Assembly (NCBI RefSeq): GCF_001619875.1
Contig: NZ_LRFC01000006.1
Location: 1 to 64,000, forward strand
Length of the DNA: 64,000 bases
Source of the DNA: Fictibacillus phosphorivorans
Lineage (GTDB): Bacteria; Bacillota; Bacilli; Bacillales; Fictibacillaceae
Direction: 5' to 3'
Part shown: positions 34,739 through 44,101 of the stretch, one piece after another
Position numbering within the stretch: the first letter of the stretch is position 1
How the letters are laid out: each line of letters begins with the position of its first letter
The notes under the pieces: generated by a model
The model's input: only the letters and a program-made list of their open reading frames with translations
Databases searched by the model: none
What the model was told of the DNA's origin: nothing
Program-made: the position numbers and the translations under genes

Positions 34739-35301
34739 AAAAATTAAAAAATTTTATTTTCTTATTTGCGTTTATATTCGGTATATCTTATCCATTAGAA
34801 GTTTACGCAAATCCAGCGTTCGGCAGTAACGGAAATGGTCCGACAATGAACGATCAACTCGGTTCCTGGACTGAACAAATTAATGGATTAGCACCAACGG
34901 TTTCTTATATGATTTCAGCTTTGTTCACGATTATGTTTTTAGTGGGCGTTGTAAGAATGGGTTACTCCATTATCACTAAGACTGGACAAGTTATGAAGTT
35001 TTCTACGGGATTACTGATTTGGGTTCCTATAAGTTTCTTCTTTATCCGAATTATGGTAATAATATTATTTACAACAGATACTAACAATGTTACACTACTT
35101 GCAAATGATTTGATAAGTTTAATTAAAACCACAGGCTACTTTACGTCCATCGGGATGGTGTTGATCGGACTAGTATTTTTCTACTTTTTCAAGTTGATCG
35201 ATCAGCCAGAGTTCGGCAGGTGGAGTAAGAGGTTGTGGGTTAGTGCGGTGCTCTTAACGTTTATCACAAGTATCATGCCATATGTTTTAGGAGCAGCGTA
35301 A
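34735..35301 (+). CDS. Multi-pass membrane protein with signal sequence
   Basis: 188 residues. The signal-like N-terminus (cleavage possible near VYANPA) is followed by four hydrophobic helices. Size and layout recall small conjugation-apparatus subunits, but no sequence signature supports that. It overlaps the upstream gene. Confidence 0.6.
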   Translation: MKKLKNFIFLFAFIFGISYPLEVYANPAFGSNGNGPTMNDQLGSWTEQINGLAPTVSYMISALFTIMFLVGVVRMGYSIITKTGQVMKFSTGLLIWVPISFFFIRIMVIILFTTDTNNVTLLANDLISLIKTTGYFTSIGMVLIGLVFFYFFKLIDQPEFGRWSKRLWVSAVLLTFITSIMPYVLGAA

Positions 35302-35328
35302 TCAACTTCTTTGAAATAAGGTGATATT

Positions 35329-35958
35329 ATGCTGAAACTTATAGTGGATAATGACCAAAATCAAAATAACCCTTTTGCAGTTACTTGCCGTAATTCATGC
35401 GACCTGTTTGATGGAATTACTGGAGTTTGTTCTATTCATCAAAATGTGAATGTAGATAGTGAGTATGAAGCTGCAAGATGTGGTAACTTTTTAAGTAGAG
35501 AGTTTAAAGAATTATCAACCAACGAGCATATTCCGTTTAAGTTTTCTTTAATTGAAGAAGAAGCGGATTATTTACTAGATGATGAAGAAATATTTCATGA
35601 GCTAACAGGGAGTTCGGTTTATAAGAAAGAATATACGTATCCTAATCAACCTGACTTTTCCGCTCATAGAGATGATGCGTCCTGGTTCATTTCACCTTGT
35701 GGGACATTTGCTTGCTGGATCGTCAATCAGTATAATAAACCGCAACGGGTACCAAAGAGTATGGAGGATGCAGTAAAAGGGTGGAGTAAAAAAGTCTACA
35801 AGTCCCCCATCCCGCTACATGACCACAAATCTTCACTCTCGATCGCTTCAAAAATGGCATGGGTGATTGATGAAGATGGATACGGCCAGTATGCTTTATT
35901 GGTAAATGGAAGGATTTCATCTATTTCCTCACCAAAACCGAAAAATTGGAAAAAGTAA
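35329..35958 (+). CDS. Unknown protein with N-terminal Cys cluster
   Basis: 209 residues after AAGGTGAT. The N-terminal 45 residues have four Cys (CRNSC, GVCS, ARCGNF) that could bind zinc or an Fe-S cluster. The rest is unassigned. Confidence 0.55.
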   Translation: MLKLIVDNDQNQNNPFAVTCRNSCDLFDGITGVCSIHQNVNVDSEYEAARCGNFLSREFKELSTNEHIPFKFSLIEEEADYLLDDEEIFHELTGSSVYKKEYTYPNQPDFSAHRDDASWFISPCGTFACWIVNQYNKPQRVPKSMEDAVKGWSKKVYKSPIPLHDHKSSLSIASKMAWVIDEDGYGQYALLVNGRISSISSPKPKNWKK

Positions 35959-35959
35959 T

Positions 35960-35989
35960 ATTGAATTTAATATGAAATAATTGGTATAA
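35960..35989 (+). promoter_or_regulatory. Promoter of leader B2
   Basis: TTGAAT, 18-nt spacer, TATAAT. Confidence 0.6.
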
Positions 35990-36013
35990 TGGAATTAATA
36001 ACATATATCCAAG

Positions 36014-36086
36014 AAAGGGAACGACCCTTGTTTGAAGAGTGCAACTGCTACCAGTGTGTACTTTGAAACAAGTGTCGTTCTTTTTT
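36014..36086 (+). terminator. Structured leader and terminator, family B copy 2
   Basis: AAAGGGAACGACCCTTG opens the element. The stem GAACGAC-CTTGTTT/AAACAAG-GTCGTTC encloses a 32-nt loop and ends in six T. It sits between the promoter at 35960 and the gene at 36109. Confidence 0.75.
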
Positions 36087-36108
36087 GTTTAAAGAAAGGT
36101 AGGGGAGA

Positions 36109-36522
36109 ATGGAAAATATTTTGATTATTAATGAGAGAGGTCCATTCCGAGAGGGACTTAGAAATCTCATGGAACTTAAATTTGGTAGGCTATTCTCAGT
36201 TATAGGGTTTGATGCAAGGAAACTAAAAAAACAAGATAAAACTCCGCGCCTCATTATCGTTGAACAAATAGAAAATGCCAGTACAGAAAACTATTTGAAA
36301 AAGATGAAGAGGCAAGGTGCAAAAGTAATTCTTCTAATCTCACATGAAGAAGGTTTGAAGGAATATATGAACTTTGAAATTTTCTCAGGCTTTCTTCTGA
36401 AGAACATGAAAACCAACGATATGCTGCAAGTAATTGAAGAGATCTTAGATGATGGTGAAGTATATGTACATCCAGAGATTGGTTCCTTTTTTCTAAAAAA
36501 ATTATTAAAAACAGAAAATTAA
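36109..36522 (+). CDS. Stand-alone pseudo-receiver domain
   Basis: 137 residues. The whole protein reads as a NarL/LuxR-type response-regulator receiver: N-terminal beta strand ILIINE, hydrophobic strands, GFLLKNMKTNDMLQVIEEIL near the end. There is no DNA-binding domain. The position of the phosphoacceptor Asp reads IIVEQI, so Glu replaces it (possibly a phosphomimic). It may compete with a host regulator or be phosphorylation-independent. Confidence 0.6.
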   Translation: MENILIINERGPFREGLRNLMELKFGRLFSVIGFDARKLKKQDKTPRLIIVEQIENASTENYLKKMKRQGAKVILLISHEEGLKEYMNFEIFSGFLLKNMKTNDMLQVIEEILDDGEVYVHPEIGSFFLKKLLKTEN

Positions 36523-36533
36523 ATAAAAACGCT

Positions 36534-36586
36534 TGTAAATGGTGTAATATATGTTATATTTATTATTAAAATTACACAAATTTACA
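36534..36586 (+). promoter_or_regulatory. Inverted repeat around a promoter
   Basis: TGTAAATGGTGTAAT and ATTACACAAATTTACA form two nested arms. The left arm contains the -35 TTGTAA, with TATATT 16 nt later. It can be an operator or a 5'-UTR hairpin ending just before AGGAGG. Confidence 0.55.
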
Positions 36587-36599
36587 GGAGGTTTTTATT

Positions 36600-36911
36600 A
36601 TGCAGAAAACAGTAGCTATTTTCGGTGGATCTCAAGAAGGAACGTATAAGAAAATCGGACAAAAACATGGTTTAAATGTACTTTTCCATTGTGGTAAGTC
36701 TAGAAATGGCGGCAGCAAGAAAGAGTTTAAGAGTTTAGTAAAGAAAGCCGACTGTGTTGTCATGCTCTATGGAGCGTTAGGTCACGTAAGTATGGATATA
36801 GTAAAAGACTTATGCAAAAGCCTTAACAAACAGTTTGTATGCCATGAGGGATTTGGTGCCAGCGGAGCTATTCAAAAAAGTATTGAATGTATGGATGGCG
36901 CTGCAGCTTAA
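36600..36911 (+). CDS. DUF2325-like protein
   Basis: 103 residues. The pattern IFGGS, followed by KKADCVVMLYGALGH and a C-terminal CHEGFGASG, matches DUF2325 proteins, a small Rossmann-like family of unknown function. Strong AGGAGG. Probably controlled by the inverted repeat upstream. Confidence 0.65.
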   Translation: MQKTVAIFGGSQEGTYKKIGQKHGLNVLFHCGKSRNGGSKKEFKSLVKKADCVVMLYGALGHVSMDIVKDLCKSLNKQFVCHEGFGASGAIQKSIECMDGAAA

Positions 36912-36933
36912 TTTAAGGGTTTTGGAGGATTAG

Positions 36934-37137
36934 ATGGGTATAAAAATTGTTGAAATAACAAACTTTTTTAGTGTGAATAGTGCACTCATAATGGGCATTT
37001 TTTTCGTTATTTTATTGTTAGCGTTATTTTATTATCATCTAAGCGGAAAATTTAATAACAGAGCTATTATACCAAGCATATTACTATATCCGCTCCTTGT
37101 GATTACAATATTTGGGATTATAAGATTTTTTCAGTAA
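36934..37137 (+). CDS. 67-residue two-helix membrane protein
   Basis: Hydrophobic segments at about 15-35 and 45-63. Ribosome-binding site TTGGAGG. No family recognised. Confidence 0.6.
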   Translation: MGIKIVEITNFFSVNSALIMGIFFVILLLALFYYHLSGKFNNRAIIPSILLYPLLVITIFGIIRFFQ

Positions 37138-37161
37138 GTGACAATTGCAAGGAGGTAATAT

Positions 37162-39342
37162 ATGAGTTTTCCATTTTCATTGATTTGTGCAGAAAAACCC
37201 GATCAGTCCAAGAAACTCGCTGCCCCTTTTCCCCATCAAAATAAGGGAGACCATATCGCTATTGGACAGTGTGAAATGTTTCCGCAGGGAGCCATAGTGA
37301 TTAGTGCTCGGGGACATATCCTAGAAGTATGTGAACCAGAAGAATATGATTCAAACCTACGTAAATGGTCCATTGAGCCGCTTCCTTTTATTCCTGAAAA
37401 ATTCAAGCTGAGAATATCGAGTTCTACTAAAAGTTACTTCAATGCTTTCAAGAAGTTCCTTAATGATGACGAGATTAAGCTTGTTATTCATGCAGGTGAT
37501 GCAGGCAGAGAAGGACAGCTTCTAATTGATGAGATTTTGTATTACTTAAATAACAAAAAACCTGTCAAAAGGCTTTGGTTGAAGTCTCTTACTAAACCGA
37601 GTGTTATTAAAGCTCTGAACGAAATGGAAGACAATAAGAAATACGAACCCATGTATTTGGAAGCTGTAGCCCGGCAACGAGCTGATTTTATGATTGGAAT
37701 AAACGCAACAAGGGTATTAACAGTCCTTTTACAGCAAAAAGGAATAAACAAGACGTTTAGTGCAGGAAGAGTTCAAACAGCCTTGATGGGGATTATCTAC
37801 AATCGTGAAATGGATATAGAAAACTTTAAAAGTATGCCATTTTGGGATTGCTACGCTGACTTTAAATTTGAGGACTATACCATACGAGGAAAATGGTTTA
37901 AAGAAGACGGTGAACACATATTTAAGCATGAATCTGCTCAAGCTCTTGTGAAATTTTGTGAGGGAAGCACAGTGAAGGTTTACTCCGCATTGAAAGAAGA
38001 AAAGAACACCAGACCTCCACAGTTATATCATCTTTCTACTCTTCAATCAGAGGCTAACCGTCTTTATGGATTATCTCCCGAAAATGTCCTTAACTATGCA
38101 CAAGGTCTGTATGATAAGTCGATTATTAGTTATCCGAGAACAGATAGCCAGTATTTAACTCCAGAAGAAGCAAATTGGATGCCTACCATTTTAAATAATT
38201 TATCTAAACTCAAAGAGTATAAGGATCTTGTTCCAGGAGCCACAGGTGATATTTCAAATGATAAGCGGTATGTGGATTCCAATAAGGTTACTGACCATTA
38301 TGGAATTATCCTTACAGAAGAGGAAACTGACCCTACAACCCTTCAAGAAGGTGAACGGTTGATTTTTGACATGATCGCCAAATCTATAATTGCTGCTCAC
38401 TATCCGGATTATCTCTTTAATTCTACTGAAATTATAATTTCTGTTCAAAATCGATTTACCTTCAAAGTCAAAGGAAAGCAGGTAAAGTTTGAAGGATGGA
38501 GATCCGTTTATAATGGATTACCCGAAGAACAACTAGATGAACAGGGACAGTTTGATGAAATACAGCTACCTGATGTGTCTGAAGGTGAAGAAGGTCACAT
38601 TACCTCCATCGAGCTAAAAGAAGGTGCTACAAGCCCACCATCCCGATTTACACAAGGGGATTTGGTCAAGGTAATGAGTAATCCTGGACGATATTGCGGA
38701 GAGAAAGAAGACTATAAAAATAGTGAGTTAAGTTTAGGTACTCCCGCTACCCGCGCAAATATAATTTCGACAGTCACTAAACGATATGTAAATGTGGAAA
38801 GTAACTTAATTTATCTGCAGCCAGAGGGTCGTATTTTAATTGAAGCTCTTGGGAATGGCAGCTATTTAACTTCAGTTCTATCAACAGGTAATATGGAACG
38901 ATATTTGAGTCAGATCGGCAAGGGCAAGGGTTCTTATAAGACCTTTATTGAGAGGACAAAACAAATCACTCATAACGTCGTGGATGACCTTAAGGAAAAC
39001 TCAACAACCTGGCAATTTGACAACTACATTCATGATATACAAGAAGCAGATAAAATAGGATCCTGTCTGCTTTGTGGCGACACAGTAATTGACGTTGGAC
39101 CAGTATATGGGTGCCAATCCTATAAGACCACTAACTGCGAATTTAAGCTATATAAGACCATATCAGGTAAAGCCATTAGTAGAACAAATGCAGTGAAACT
39201 CTTGGAAACTGGAACTACTGCACTAATAAAAGGATTTATGAAGAAAGATAAAACCTCTACTTACGACGCTTACATAGTTTGGGACTCGAATAAGAAAACG
39301 ACGAGGTTTGAATATGTAAACAACAGGAGGGATAAAAGATGA
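37162..39342 (+). CDS. topB: DNA topoisomerase III (type IA)
   Basis: 726 residues. N-terminal Toprim domain with HAGDAGREGQ (Asp 113), DNA-binding lobes, and the active site SYPRTDSQYL with Tyr 324. A C-terminal Cys-containing zinc-ribbon-like segment (SCLLCGD...GCQS...NC) follows. Plasmid topoisomerase III resolves replication intermediates, and is usual on large Firmicute plasmids. The next gene overlaps its stop. AGGAGG ribosome-binding site. Confidence 0.9.
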   Translation: MSFPFSLICAEKPDQSKKLAAPFPHQNKGDHIAIGQCEMFPQGAIVISARGHILEVCEPEEYDSNLRKWSIEPLPFIPEKFKLRISSSTKSYFNAFKKFLNDDEIKLVIHAGDAGREGQLLIDEILYYLNNKKPVKRLWLKSLTKPSVIKALNEMEDNKKYEPMYLEAVARQRADFMIGINATRVLTVLLQQKGINKTFSAGRVQTALMGIIYNREMDIENFKSMPFWDCYADFKFEDYTIRGKWFKEDGEHIFKHESAQALVKFCEGSTVKVYSALKEEKNTRPPQLYHLSTLQSEANRLYGLSPENVLNYAQGLYDKSIISYPRTDSQYLTPEEANWMPTILNNLSKLKEYKDLVPGATGDISNDKRYVDSNKVTDHYGIILTEEETDPTTLQEGERLIFDMIAKSIIAAHYPDYLFNSTEIIISVQNRFTFKVKGKQVKFEGWRSVYNGLPEEQLDEQGQFDEIQLPDVSEGEEGHITSIELKEGATSPPSRFTQGDLVKVMSNPGRYCGEKEDYKNSELSLGTPATRANIISTVTKRYVNVESNLIYLQPEGRILIEALGNGSYLTSVLSTGNMERYLSQIGKGKGSYKTFIERTKQITHNVVDDLKENSTTWQFDNYIHDIQEADKIGSCLLCGDTVIDVGPVYGCQSYKTTNCEFKLYKTISGKAISRTNAVKLLETGTTALIKGFMKKDKTSTYDAYIVWDSNKKTTRFEYVNNRRDKR

Positions 39343-40196
39343 ACTCAGCACTATTACACAACCAAAGAGTAGTAACCGCTGCAGAGTATAGCCAAGAAAC
39401 TCATGGACATCGTTTGTTTTGTATAGATAAATCGTGTAAAGCTCCAGTTATTTTCGTAAACGGATCCGAAACAACCATTCCGCATTTTAAAACAACTGGA
39501 AAAAATGATGTATCCAAGCATATGGATTCATGTGGTTTTTTTAAACCGCTTTCCTTTGAGGAGAGTATAAAAAAGGTTCAGGAGTATCAATCAGATTTAC
39601 TTAATCAAGGAATGAAAGAGAACATAGTAAAGTTGAATTTAAATAAGCTGGATCCAGACTATGAGGGAAAACAGATTGAGAGGGATGAAATAGAAAAGAA
39701 AGAAAAGGATCCAAACGAAATAAAAGTTAAACAAGAGTCTCCTACACCGAACAGTATAAGCTCGCTTAAATCGATCGTTAAGCTTTTGACATCATATGAA
39801 CCTGATATTCTTGCTTCCATATTAGTAAGCGTTAAGAGCAAGAAAGTCCCACTCTCGCAAATCGTCATAAACCAAGAAAAAGCACATGACTTGCTCTGGG
39901 CAGACGAAGTTGTGGATTCTATGAGTTATTTTGTTTACGGAACTGTAGAGAACGTTATAAGGCGTGAGAAAGTATATTATATATCGTTCAAACCCACTAA
40001 TAATGTTTCTTTTAATTTAGTAGTATTTGATAAATATTTTAAGCATTTTACTTACAGAGATGAACAGCTAATTGGTAAAGATATTGTGGCCTGGGGCGGA
40101 TTAAAGAAGAACATTTACAAAGATAAGAACACTACAGAGATGGTGATCAAATCAAATAAATATCTGGAGTACCTCCCGAAACAAAAGAATGATTAA
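39339..40196 (+). CDS. Unknown protein coupled to topB
   Basis: 285 residues, ATGA overlap with topB. The N-terminal 65 residues (HGHRLFCIDKSCKAPVIFVNG, then HFKT...H) recall the Cys/His-rich N-terminal domain of CoiA-like proteins. The middle is charged. The C-terminal part (about 185-275) may be an OB fold (YGTVENVIRREKVYYISF). A DNA-binding accessory factor is likely but inferred. Confidence 0.6.
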   Translation: MNSALLHNQRVVTAAEYSQETHGHRLFCIDKSCKAPVIFVNGSETTIPHFKTTGKNDVSKHMDSCGFFKPLSFEESIKKVQEYQSDLLNQGMKENIVKLNLNKLDPDYEGKQIERDEIEKKEKDPNEIKVKQESPTPNSISSLKSIVKLLTSYEPDILASILVSVKSKKVPLSQIVINQEKAHDLLWADEVVDSMSYFVYGTVENVIRREKVYYISFKPTNNVSFNLVVFDKYFKHFTYRDEQLIGKDIVAWGGLKKNIYKDKNTTEMVIKSNKYLEYLPKQKND

Positions 40197-40287
40197 TGCA
40201 TTCATTGGATTTTTTGAAAGGGGTGAACTTTTTAACTAGTTGTTTTGTACAACGCCAATATTACTGATAACACTGGAGGAATTTAAA

Positions 40288-41154
40288 TTGAATAAGAAAT
40301 TTGTTTTGGCTTGTGCATTGAGTTTTGGAATAATCGGAGCCGTAGGTAATTCACCATTAGAAGTAAATGCAGCTTATGCAAAAAATGAAGCACAAGTATT
40401 CAGTGACTTATTAATCTCTAAAAATATGTACTTAGGTAGCCTTGGAGATAGCATTAAAAATGATTACAAAGCTATCAAAGATAAACAGTATTCAGATTTA
40501 CAGCTTGAATATAAGAAACTTGATTTAAAACTAGAGAAAATCAAAAAGAATTATGAAGAAGCAAAACAAATTGATCGTAAAACAGCTGATGCTAAGTACC
40601 AGTCACAAGTAAAAGAATGGACAAAGGAAAAAGACATGGTAACAGCTGCAGCAAAATCAAAAAGTGAAACGATAACTAGAGAACTACAAAACAAAGAAAA
40701 CAGTCTAAAGCAGATGGAAAAAGTTCAGTACCAAAAAGTTGATGAATTCCGTAAGCAAATGGAAAAGTCAAAGGGTACTGAAGAATATAAAGTTGCTCTT
40801 GCAATGCTAGGAGTAGCAAAAGATTTTAAAAATTTAACAGCTATTCTTGAATATCAATCTGCATTATACACTATTGATAACGATCAGCTTCAATTAAAAA
40901 ATGAAAAAAACATGAAGATCATCGACCTAGATATTGAACAATTGAAGAATCGTAATCCTGAAAGTTATAAAACTAAAGTAGCCGGTATTGAGAAAAACTA
41001 TTTAGGACAGCTTAATAGCCTTGACCGCAAGAAGACAGAAGCTACGGAATTATATAATGGCAAGAAAAAAGTTAATGAAAGAGATTTCGCGGAAGGCACA
41101 AAGTATTTTAATGATTTGCTGAACGATGCTAAAAAAACAAGCATTAAGAAATAA
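40288..41154 (+). CDS. Secreted coiled-coil protein, TTG start
   Basis: 288 residues. The TTG at 40288 follows GGAGG with correct spacing, and the product then begins with a clear signal peptide (MNKK, hydrophobic core, cleavage near VNA). The rest is almost entirely charged helix, predicted coiled coil. It would be exported, possibly wall-associated. No family recognised. Confidence 0.7.
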   Translation: MNKKFVLACALSFGIIGAVGNSPLEVNAAYAKNEAQVFSDLLISKNMYLGSLGDSIKNDYKAIKDKQYSDLQLEYKKLDLKLEKIKKNYEEAKQIDRKTADAKYQSQVKEWTKEKDMVTAAAKSKSETITRELQNKENSLKQMEKVQYQKVDEFRKQMEKSKGTEEYKVALAMLGVAKDFKNLTAILEYQSALYTIDNDQLQLKNEKNMKIIDLDIEQLKNRNPESYKTKVAGIEKNYLGQLNSLDRKKTEATELYNGKKKVNERDFAEGTKYFNDLLNDAKKTSIKK

Positions 41155-41166
41155 GAGTTAGTTTTA

Positions 41167-41199
41167 AAGATACAGTCATATTGGCTGTATCTTTTTTTA
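41167..41199 (+). terminator. Intrinsic terminator
   Basis: AGATACAG/CTGTATCT with seven T. Confidence 0.85.
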
Positions 41200-41330
41200 T
41201 AAAAGTAACTATAACTTTGACCATTGTTTTACCGATATATAAACTACATTGGAAAAAGTGATATAGTAATTGGGTTCGGATATAATATGGCAGTTCTTAG
41301 GTTATAAATGGTCAGATACTAAATTGGGTG

Positions 41331-41448
41331 ATGTTTTTATTTAGGAAATTTAGACGTTATATACGAGGAATAGCAAAGTTATTCAACTGCCGCAGTTATT
41401 GCTGCAATATTTGTTGCTATTGTTTCAGCAACAGTAAAATGGAGGTAA
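41331..41448 (+). pseudogene. Possible frameshifted small membrane gene
   Basis: ATG 41331 reads MFLFRKFRRYIRGI. A one-base shift near 41374 then gives QSYSTAAVIAAIFVAIVSA followed by TVKWR and TAA, a credible basic head plus membrane helix. The uninterrupted frame instead gives an implausible Cys-rich tail. I read this as a broken small membrane protein, but the alternative is chance. Confidence 0.35.
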
Positions 41449-41451
41449 CTA

Positions 41452-41883
41452 ATGAATGAAAATCTTTCTAAGGAACAGGAATCTACAATCAGAAGTGAAA
41501 TTGTAAGATTAGTTTATAAGAAATCAAAAGGCATATCCATACTAGAAAAAATTAGATTGTTTATAAATTTATCCTATCTTATGACTGGCCCTTGTTTATT
41601 ATTTATGTTTCTAGCACCTAAAGAAACTACACCCATTTTTGTTTTCTTCGCTTTGATCACAGGTAGTGGGCATTTTATTAGTTATATTCAAAGAATAGAA
41701 ATTAAATGTATAAAAGAAGATTTAGATACCTTAAAAATTGAATTAAAGAGGATTATGGAACTTAATGAAAAATCTAAATTGAGCGAATTGAATCAAAATA
41801 TACTTGACGTTATAATGAAAAAACCAATAGAAAATGATGAATACAAATCGATTATTGAATATGTAGATAATAAACTTAGCTGA
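41452..41883 (+). CDS. Membrane protein, two helices
   Basis: 143 residues, ribosome-binding site TGGAGGTAAC. Two hydrophobic segments (about 41-60 and 65-80) between charged helical regions. No family recognised. Confidence 0.6.
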   Translation: MNENLSKEQESTIRSEIVRLVYKKSKGISILEKIRLFINLSYLMTGPCLLFMFLAPKETTPIFVFFALITGSGHFISYIQRIEIKCIKEDLDTLKIELKRIMELNEKSKLSELNQNILDVIMKKPIENDEYKSIIEYVDNKLS

Positions 41884-41915
41884 ATCTAAGTACTATAAAA
41901 TGGTGGTAATGAAGA

Positions 41916-42323
41916 ATGAATGGTGTATATACTGAAAAACTACCCAACTACTCACAAGGGAAATTAGAAGTAACTAAGGATAGTTGGTACATTGAATTTT
42001 ATTTTAAAGGTCCTGATTTTAGGTATAATGGAACTTTCGTAAAAATATGCGAATTCGAAATACAAAAGTATATTAATGCCTTTATATTTAATTTTAAAAA
42101 ATACTTAGAATTAAAATCACAGATTCCAGCTGGAACGACTTATGAAATAAAAGGTGAATTAAATATGGAAATACGAATAGGTGGCCCTTTTAGGGAAGGG
42201 GTTTGTATAAAGTCTTACCATCTACCTATAAGTTCAAAAGAAGATTTATATAAAATAGTGTACGATCTTCAATGGGCTCAAAAACGAGCAGTAGAAATTA
42301 AAAATGTTTTAAAAAGTATTTAA
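41916..42323 (+). CDS. Unknown protein, 135 residues
   Basis: ATG after ATGGTGGT. Beta-rich first half, helical end. No recognised motif. It ends at a bidirectional terminator. Confidence 0.55.
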   Translation: MNGVYTEKLPNYSQGKLEVTKDSWYIEFYFKGPDFRYNGTFVKICEFEIQKYINAFIFNFKKYLELKSQIPAGTTYEIKGELNMEIRIGGPFREGVCIKSYHLPISSKEDLYKIVYDLQWAQKRAVEIKNVLKSI

Positions 42324-42360
42324 TTACAATAGTTACAGCTCATACAAACAAGCATGAGTT

Positions 42361-42396
42361 AAAAAACGATCAGAATAAATCTGATCGTTTTTAATG
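42361..42396. terminator. Bidirectional terminator
   Basis: AAAAACGATCAGA/TCTGATCGTTTTT perfect stem, between convergent genes. Confidence 0.9.
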
Positions 42397-42466
42397 TTTT
42401 TGGAAATTGTAATTTTACCAGCTGTTACGCTTGCCCAAGAAGATTCTGCTGGAAGGCACTTTTTTG

Positions 42467-42913
42467 TTAATATGATTCTATAGCTAATTGTAATGCTTCC
42501 TTATAGGCAGCAGAGATTCTAATTTCACAAGGATTATTATATATAATTTCACATACCGTAAGTTTTATAGGAATTTCTTGATTTAAATATAAAATGGTCT
42601 CCATTGAAACGCCATCTTTAAATTCACAAAAATTAATAAAGATTGATTTAACATTATAGGAGAGATCTTTTAAAATATCAATTAAAGCTTCAGCAGTACA
42701 TATAGGGACCGATTTTATATATGCAGCTTGAGATGTTATTTCACTTGCTCCATTTAGGAAATCTGCTTTTATCTGCTTAATTTGGCCGTTTATGATTTGG
42801 TATGAACTCATGTTTAACTGCTTAGTAAGTTTTTCAGATTGCTTTTCTAAATAACGTTCTTCGCTTCGTTTTTTATAATTTTCTCTATGTGTTTGAAACC
42901 AAGACTTTTTCAT
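42467..42913 (-). CDS. Unknown basic-headed protein downstream of the recombinase
   Basis: 148 residues. The N-terminal 35 residues are strongly basic (KKSWFQTHRENYKKRSEERY), the rest mixed alpha/beta. It lies 12 bp after the recombinase stop, so the two are probably one operon. No family recognised. Confidence 0.55.
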   Translation of the reverse strand: MKKSWFQTHRENYKKRSEERYLEKQSEKLTKQLNMSSYQIINGQIKQIKADFLNGASEITSQAAYIKSVPICTAEALIDILKDLSYNVKSIFINFCEFKDGVSMETILYLNQEIPIKLTVCEIIYNNPCEIRISAAYKEALQLAIESY

Positions 42914-42925
42914 AAATGAGACCTC

Positions 42926-44089
42926 TTATATGTTTTTTATAATGTTTGAATCCTTCCAGGTATGTGCTGCATTATTCTTCCTTGCCATCTTTCTCTGTAG
43001 ATAGATCATTGTCGTTTTAATATCCGAGTGGCCGAGAGATTCTTTTATTGCTAATAACTCTGCTCCTTGTTCTGCAGATATTAAAGCAAAACAATGCCTG
43101 AATGTATGACAAGTAATAGGTGTGGATCTCATTCTAATAAAATCTATATCAGCTGCATTAATCTTCTGAGTAATGTAATTAGACAGATACTTATAGGTAT
43201 AAGCTTTTCCTTTTGCTGTAGTAAACAGCGGGGAGGTATCGCTTCGGTCCAACTTTAACTTTACTCTTCGTCTTTGTCTAAATGCCTTAATGGTCTCCAG
43301 TACATTTTCATGAATCAGAACTTCTCTCTCTTTTCGACCTTTTCCCATAACCTTCAGCCAGTACCCGCCATCTACATATGATAAATCGCATACTCTTAAT
43401 TTACATAACTCCTGTACGCGTAAACCAGTTGTTCCTAAAACGGAAATTAGGCTATAGAGAATAGGATGATTTTTAAAATACCTTAATAATAGAAGAAACT
43501 CGACAGAACTCATTTCTTTGTCTGGTCGATCAGATGCTCTTACATTGCTTGAAAGCATCTTTTCATGTAGCGGCAAGGAGATATACCCGTTACTGTAAAG
43601 GAAATAAAAGAAACCTTTGATTATGACCATCTTCCGGTTAAGTGTTGCAACCGCATAAGGTTTTCCACTTTTACCTAATGGAGCTTGTTTAATCCATTCC
43701 TGGTACTTCCTTATATTTCTATGACTCAACCGCTTCAATATTTGATATTCCTCAAATGCCTCTATCGACAATTCAATTTGATTCGATTGTTCCAGTATCT
43801 GTTTGTAGAAGATAAGCAGATCTCGAACATATTCCTTCTTCGTATTTTCCATTCTATTTTTATTATCATTAAGATCCTTCTGCTGATGAACATAAAAATA
43901 TATCATTTCTAAATCGTTGAATGATGAAAAGTCATTTTCTCCGCTTTCATCTATTACATCATTCAGTTGTTTAAACATAGAGTTATCTACCATTAACGAG
44001 GTTAATGTTGAAATGTCCCTAGAAGAATTAAATCTATTAGTAGTTAACTCATTCTTACTGTTCTTTATTAATTCATTGTTAAAATCCAA
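42926..44089 (-). CDS. Tyrosine recombinase (XerC/D-type)
   Basis: About 387 residues from a TTG at 44089, which follows AGGTGGTGAT (GTG at 44101 overlaps that site). The C-terminal catalytic domain shows TTGLRVQEL (first Arg), HTFRHCF (HxxR) and GHSDIKTTMIYL (His and Tyr nucleophile). The N-terminal SAM-like core-binding domain precedes it, with an extra acidic 70-residue head. It is likely to resolve plasmid multimers or integrate DNA. No flanking att duplication was found. Confidence 0.85.
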   Translation of the reverse strand: MDFNNELIKNSKNELTTNRFNSSRDISTLTSLMVDNSMFKQLNDVIDESGENDFSSFNDLEMIYFYVHQQKDLNDNKNRMENTKKEYVRDLLIFYKQILEQSNQIELSIEAFEEYQILKRLSHRNIRKYQEWIKQAPLGKSGKPYAVATLNRKMVIIKGFFYFLYSNGYISLPLHEKMLSSNVRASDRPDKEMSSVEFLLLLRYFKNHPILYSLISVLGTTGLRVQELCKLRVCDLSYVDGGYWLKVMGKGRKEREVLIHENVLETIKAFRQRRRVKLKLDRSDTSPLFTTAKGKAYTYKYLSNYITQKINAADIDFIRMRSTPITCHTFRHCFALISAEQGAELLAIKESLGHSDIKTTMIYLQRKMARKNNAAHTWKDSNIIKNI

Positions 44090-44101
44090 TTCTATCACCA
44101 C

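Noticed and set aside
34735-35301. VirB2/TrbC pilin call
   Set aside because: Only size and hydrophobicity fit; there are too many helices, no pilin signature and no conjugation genes next to it.
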